Shown here: in pieces, positions 6,203 to 8,114 of the stretch
Position numbering within the stretch: position 1 is the stretch's first letter
Layout of the letters: every line of letters starts with the position of its first letter
Origin: Holophagaceae bacterium UBA1801
GTDB taxonomy: Bacteria > Acidobacteriota > Holophagae > Holophagales > Holophagaceae
NCBI GenBank assembly: GCA_002319925.1
Contig: DCFP01000188.1
Span: 10,072 to 18,185, forward strand
Direction of reading: 5' to 3'
DNA: 8,114 nucleotides
Translations under genes and position numbers: made by a program
The notes under the pieces: model-generated
The model's input: only the letters and a program-made list of their open reading frames with translations
What the model was told of the DNA's origin: nothing
Databases searched by the model: none

Positions 6203-7648
6203 TCAGCGCGAACGCCCGTTCCGAACCAGCGATGCCCAGGCGCCCAGGAGCGCCAGCGTCAGCCCGGTAATCATCGCCGCCGAATAGCCCCAGGCAAAAT
6301 CCCCCGCAGCGGACGAGGATCCGCCCTGGTTCAGCAGCGACTCCCAGCCCCCGGCACCCAGGCGGCTGGAGGCGATGCCGCCCAGGATGGCGATGCTCAG
6401 CACCTGTCCCAGCACGCGCATGGTGCCCAGGAACGCGCTGGCGACGCTCAACTGGCTGCGATCCACGCTGCCCATGATCGCGCTGGTGTTGGGCGCGCTG
6501 AAGGCCGCCATGCCGAGCCCCACGATGGCGAGGGCGATCATGACGTGGATGAGCCCGGCGCGCTGGCCCATGGCCGCGAGTAATCCCATTCCCAACGCCG
6601 TAATGACCATTCCGGAGGTGCTGAGGACCCGCGATCCCATCCGGTCGCTCATGCGGCCCGCGACAGGGCTCAGGCATGATTGCATGAGGGGCTGGCTGAG
6701 CATGATCCAGCCCGTCAGCCGCGCGCTGCAGCCCTGCACCAGCTGCAGGTAGGCCGCCGTCAGGATCGCGATGCCGTTGAGTGCCATGTAGTTCAGCAGG
6801 GCAGCCAGGTTGGCCATGGCGAAGAGCCGGTTGCTCCTCAGCAAAGCGAGGTCCAGCAGCGAACGTTCCGCCCGTTTTTCCGCAAGGATAAAAATCGCGG
6901 AAAACACCGCCGCCAGCACCAGCAGCCCCCAGCACGCCGTAGAAGCCCATCCCCACTGCGATCCGAAGGTGAGCGGCACCAGGAGGCAGACGAGCATGAC
7001 CGTCAACAACGTGGTGCCCATTGGATCCGCCGGCGTTTTCGGCGCCCGTTCTTCCTTGGTGGATAGCAGGAAGCAACCCCACGCAAACACGATCACGCCG
7101 ATGGGCAGGTTCACGAGGAAGATCCACGGCCAGCCCAAATGATCCACCAGGAATCCCCCGAGAGGCGGACCAACGCTGAGGCCTGCGTAAACGGACATCA
7201 CGTTCAAGCCCAGCGCCCTGCCCCGCTCCGACGGCGGGAAAACCGCCGTCACGATGGCCGAAGATGTGGCGCTCAACAGGGCTCCACCCGATCCCTGGAG
7301 GATGCGGCTGAGGATCAAGGTAGTCCCGTTGACGCTCAAAGCCGCCGTCAGGGATCCGATCGTGAAGATCGCGATGCCGGCCAGATAGAAGCGCATCCGT
7401 CCGCGCTGATCGGCCATTCTGCCCAGAGGGATCAACAGCACCGCCATGGCCAGCAGGTACGAAGCCTGCACCCACATGGACGCGCCGAAGCTCAAATGCA
7501 GGGCCGGTCCCATCTTCGGCAAGGCCACGGCCACGATGGAACCGTCCAGGGGCGCCATGAAAGCGCCGACGCACGTGAGAGCCAGAATGATCCACCGCTG
7601 CTCGTTCAGGCCGACCGTTCGAGGCGCTTCCTGCGATGGCTGATCCAT
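6203..7648 (-). CDS. MFS exporter, DHA2 (14-TM, EmrB/QacA-like) family
   Basis: This is a 481-residue, very hydrophobic protein, the usual size of 14-helix DHA2 drug:H+ antiporters. The first helix carries [12 protein letters not shown] (33-44), matching the family's LDxTIVNVALP motif with the key acidic Asp35. Motif [10 protein letters not shown], is at 76-84. Motif [10 protein letters not shown], is at 115-123. Motif C is [11 protein letters not shown] (155-165), followed by [12 protein letters not shown], the DHA2 hallmark. The family exports lipophilic drugs, dyes or other toxic compounds across the inner membrane; the substrate cannot be read from sequence. The ATG at 7648 is preferred, with a G-rich GGGGGGA just upstream. 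The frame stays open to 7801, but that extension is polar and would overlap the divergent reductase start. No partner membrane-fusion or outer-membrane gene is in view. A non-drug DHA2 substrate is also possible. Confidence 0.92.
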   Translation of the reverse strand: MDQPSQEAPRTVGLNEQRWIILALTCVGAFMAPLDGSIVAVALPKMGPALHLSFGASMWVQASYLLAMAVLLIPLGRMADQRGRMRFYLAGIAIFTIGSLTAALSVNGTTLILSRILQGSGGALLSATSSAIVTAVFPPSERGRALGLNVMSVYAGLSVGPPLGGFLVDHLGWPWIFLVNLPIGVIVFAWGCFLLSTKEERAPKTPADPMGTTLLTVMLVCLLVPLTFGSQWGWASTACWGLLVLAAVFSAIFILAEKRAERSLLDLALLRSNRLFAMANLAALLNYMALNGIAILTAAYLQLVQGCSARLTGWIMLSQPLMQSCLSPVAGRMSDRMGSRVLSTSGMVITALGMGLLAAMGQRAGLIHVMIALAIVGLGMAAFSAPNTSAIMGSVDRSQLSVASAFLGTMRVLGQVLSIAILGGIASSRLGAGGWESLLNQGGSSSAAGDFAWGYSAAMITGLTLALLGAWASLVRNGRSR

Positions 7649-7739
7649 GCTCCCCCCGGGGCCTAATTGTGAAGGCAGCGATATAGGATGCAACCTGCGA
7701 GGCTGGAAGAGCATCCTAAGGGGAAGTGCAGGAGGAATC
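7649..7739. promoter_or_regulatory. Divergent promoter region of exporter and reductase
   Basis: These 91 bp separate the divergent exporter and aldo/keto reductase starts, so both promoters should be here. On the minus strand, TTGCAT followed 16 bases later by CACAAT is a weak -35/-10 candidate for the exporter; no clear pair was seen for the reductase. AGGAGG (7730-7735), four bases before the ATG at 7740, is a strong ribosome binding site for the reductase. The inverted repeat at 7684-7718 occupies the centre of the region. Confidence 0.55.
7684..7718. promoter_or_regulatory. Perfect 8-bp inverted repeat, probable operator
   Basis: TAGGATGC (7684-7691) and GCATCCTA (7711-7718) are exact reverse complements separated by 19 bases, with arm centres 27 bp apart. 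Lying between two divergent genes, this looks like the binding site of a dimeric regulator controlling both, in the manner of divergently arranged exporter or oxidoreductase genes. The left arm overlaps the candidate -35 of the exporter, so binding could repress it. No regulator gene is present in the window. A transcribed hairpin in the reductase leader is a less likely alternative because the loop is long and the stem short. Confidence 0.5.
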
Positions 7740-8114
7740 ATGAAGAAGCGCACCTTGGGCCCTTCGGCCTTGGAAGTATCCGGCATCGGCCTTGGCTGCA
7801 TGGGAATGAGCGAGTTCTACGCTGGCGCGACGGACGCGGAATCCGTGGCTACCATCCAGCGGGCCCTGGATTTGGGTTTGAATTTCCTCGACACGGCGGA
7901 CATGTACGGTCCCTTTAAGAACGAGGAACTGGTGGGCCGCGCCATCAAGAGCCGTCGCAAGGAGGTAGTGCTCGCCACCAAGTTCGGGAACATGCGCGGC
8001 GAGGATGGCAGCTTCCTCGGCGTCTGCGGCCGGCCGGACTACGTGCGCAGCTGCTGCGAGGCTTCCCTCAAGCGCCTGGGCGTGGACTGCATCGATCTCT
8101 ACTACCAGCATCGC
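7740..8114 (+). CDS. Aldo/keto reductase (3' truncated)
   Basis: The first 125 residues are present and the gene runs off the window. The full aldo/keto reductase catalytic tetrad is visible: Asp51 in [10 protein letters not shown], Tyr56, Lys81 in ATKFG, and His124 in LYYQHR just before the edge. The opening [20 protein letters not shown] and the FLDTADMYG pattern are typical of the AKR11/AKR13-like group of bacterial reductases. These use NADPH to reduce aldehydes or ketones on a cytosolic TIM barrel. The ATG at 7740 has AGGAGG four bases upstream. It is divergent from the DHA2 exporter and probably shares its control. Substrate and exact subfamily are uncertain, since the C-terminal cofactor-binding part is missing. 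Confidence 0.93.
   Translation, partial: MKKRTLGPSALEVSGIGLGCMGMSEFYAGATDAESVATIQRALDLGLNFLDTADMYGPFKNEELVGRAIKSRRKEVVLATKFGNMRGEDGSFLGVCGRPDYVRSCCEASLKRLGVDCIDLYYQHR

Noticed and set aside
6177..7595. Second long minus-strand frame overlapping the exporter
   Set aside because: The translation is rich in Gly, His and Arg without membrane helices, while the frame ending at 6203 has all DHA2 motifs.
7649..7801. N-terminal extension of the exporter by 51 residues
   Set aside because: It would read through the divergent promoter and the reductase start, and its sequence is unlike exporter N-termini; the ATG at 7648 fits the family length.

Overview
The window is a gene-dense bacterial segment of about 60% G+C with eight largely complete protein-coding genes or pairs and one truncated gene at each edge. 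No RNA genes, insertion sequences, CRISPR arrays or origins were seen. The organism is probably a Gram-negative soil or sediment bacterium. The clues are an eukaryotic-type Ser/Thr kinase with a membrane anchor, a periplasmic Mip/FkpA-type prolyl isomerase with an AxA-type signal peptide, and a MinD-like ATPase paired with a J-like/RodZ-like protein. The overall feel is Acidobacteriota (Holophaga/Geothrix-like) or a deltaproteobacterial/myxobacterial relative. That placement is inference from gene content only.

Layout, left to right. Positions 1-1037 (+) hold the C-terminal part of a transmembrane Ser/Thr kinase that enters the window at its catalytic loop. Positions 1038-1392 are a non-coding gap with a conspicuous inverted repeat. 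Positions 1393-1704 (+) encode a small DUF2917 protein. It converges across 34 bp on a translationally coupled minus-strand pair: a MinD/ParA-like ATPase (2263-3165) followed by a J-like plus RodZ-type HTH protein (1739-2263). A 112-bp divergent spacer follows. Then a plus-strand pair reads 3278-5478: an MTH1187/YkoF-type thiamine-binding protein and an M3-family zinc oligopeptidase. The peptidase runs tail-to-tail into a periplasmic FKBP prolyl isomerase (5468-6127, minus), and the two coding ends overlap by 11 bp. Upstream of the FKBP gene, also on the minus strand, is a 14-TM DHA2-type drug exporter (6203-7648). It is divergent from an aldo/keto reductase (7740 to the window end, +), and the 91-bp gap between them carries a perfect 8-bp inverted repeat that looks like an operator.

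Most genes look like ordinary chromosomal housekeeping or signalling functions, with no sign of recent transfer. The least explained element is the MinD-like ATPase with its J-like/HTH partner, a plausible but uncharacterised two-protein spatial-organisation or regulatory module. The exporter/reductase divergon is the best candidate for a co-regulated stress or detoxification unit. Its regulator is not in view.
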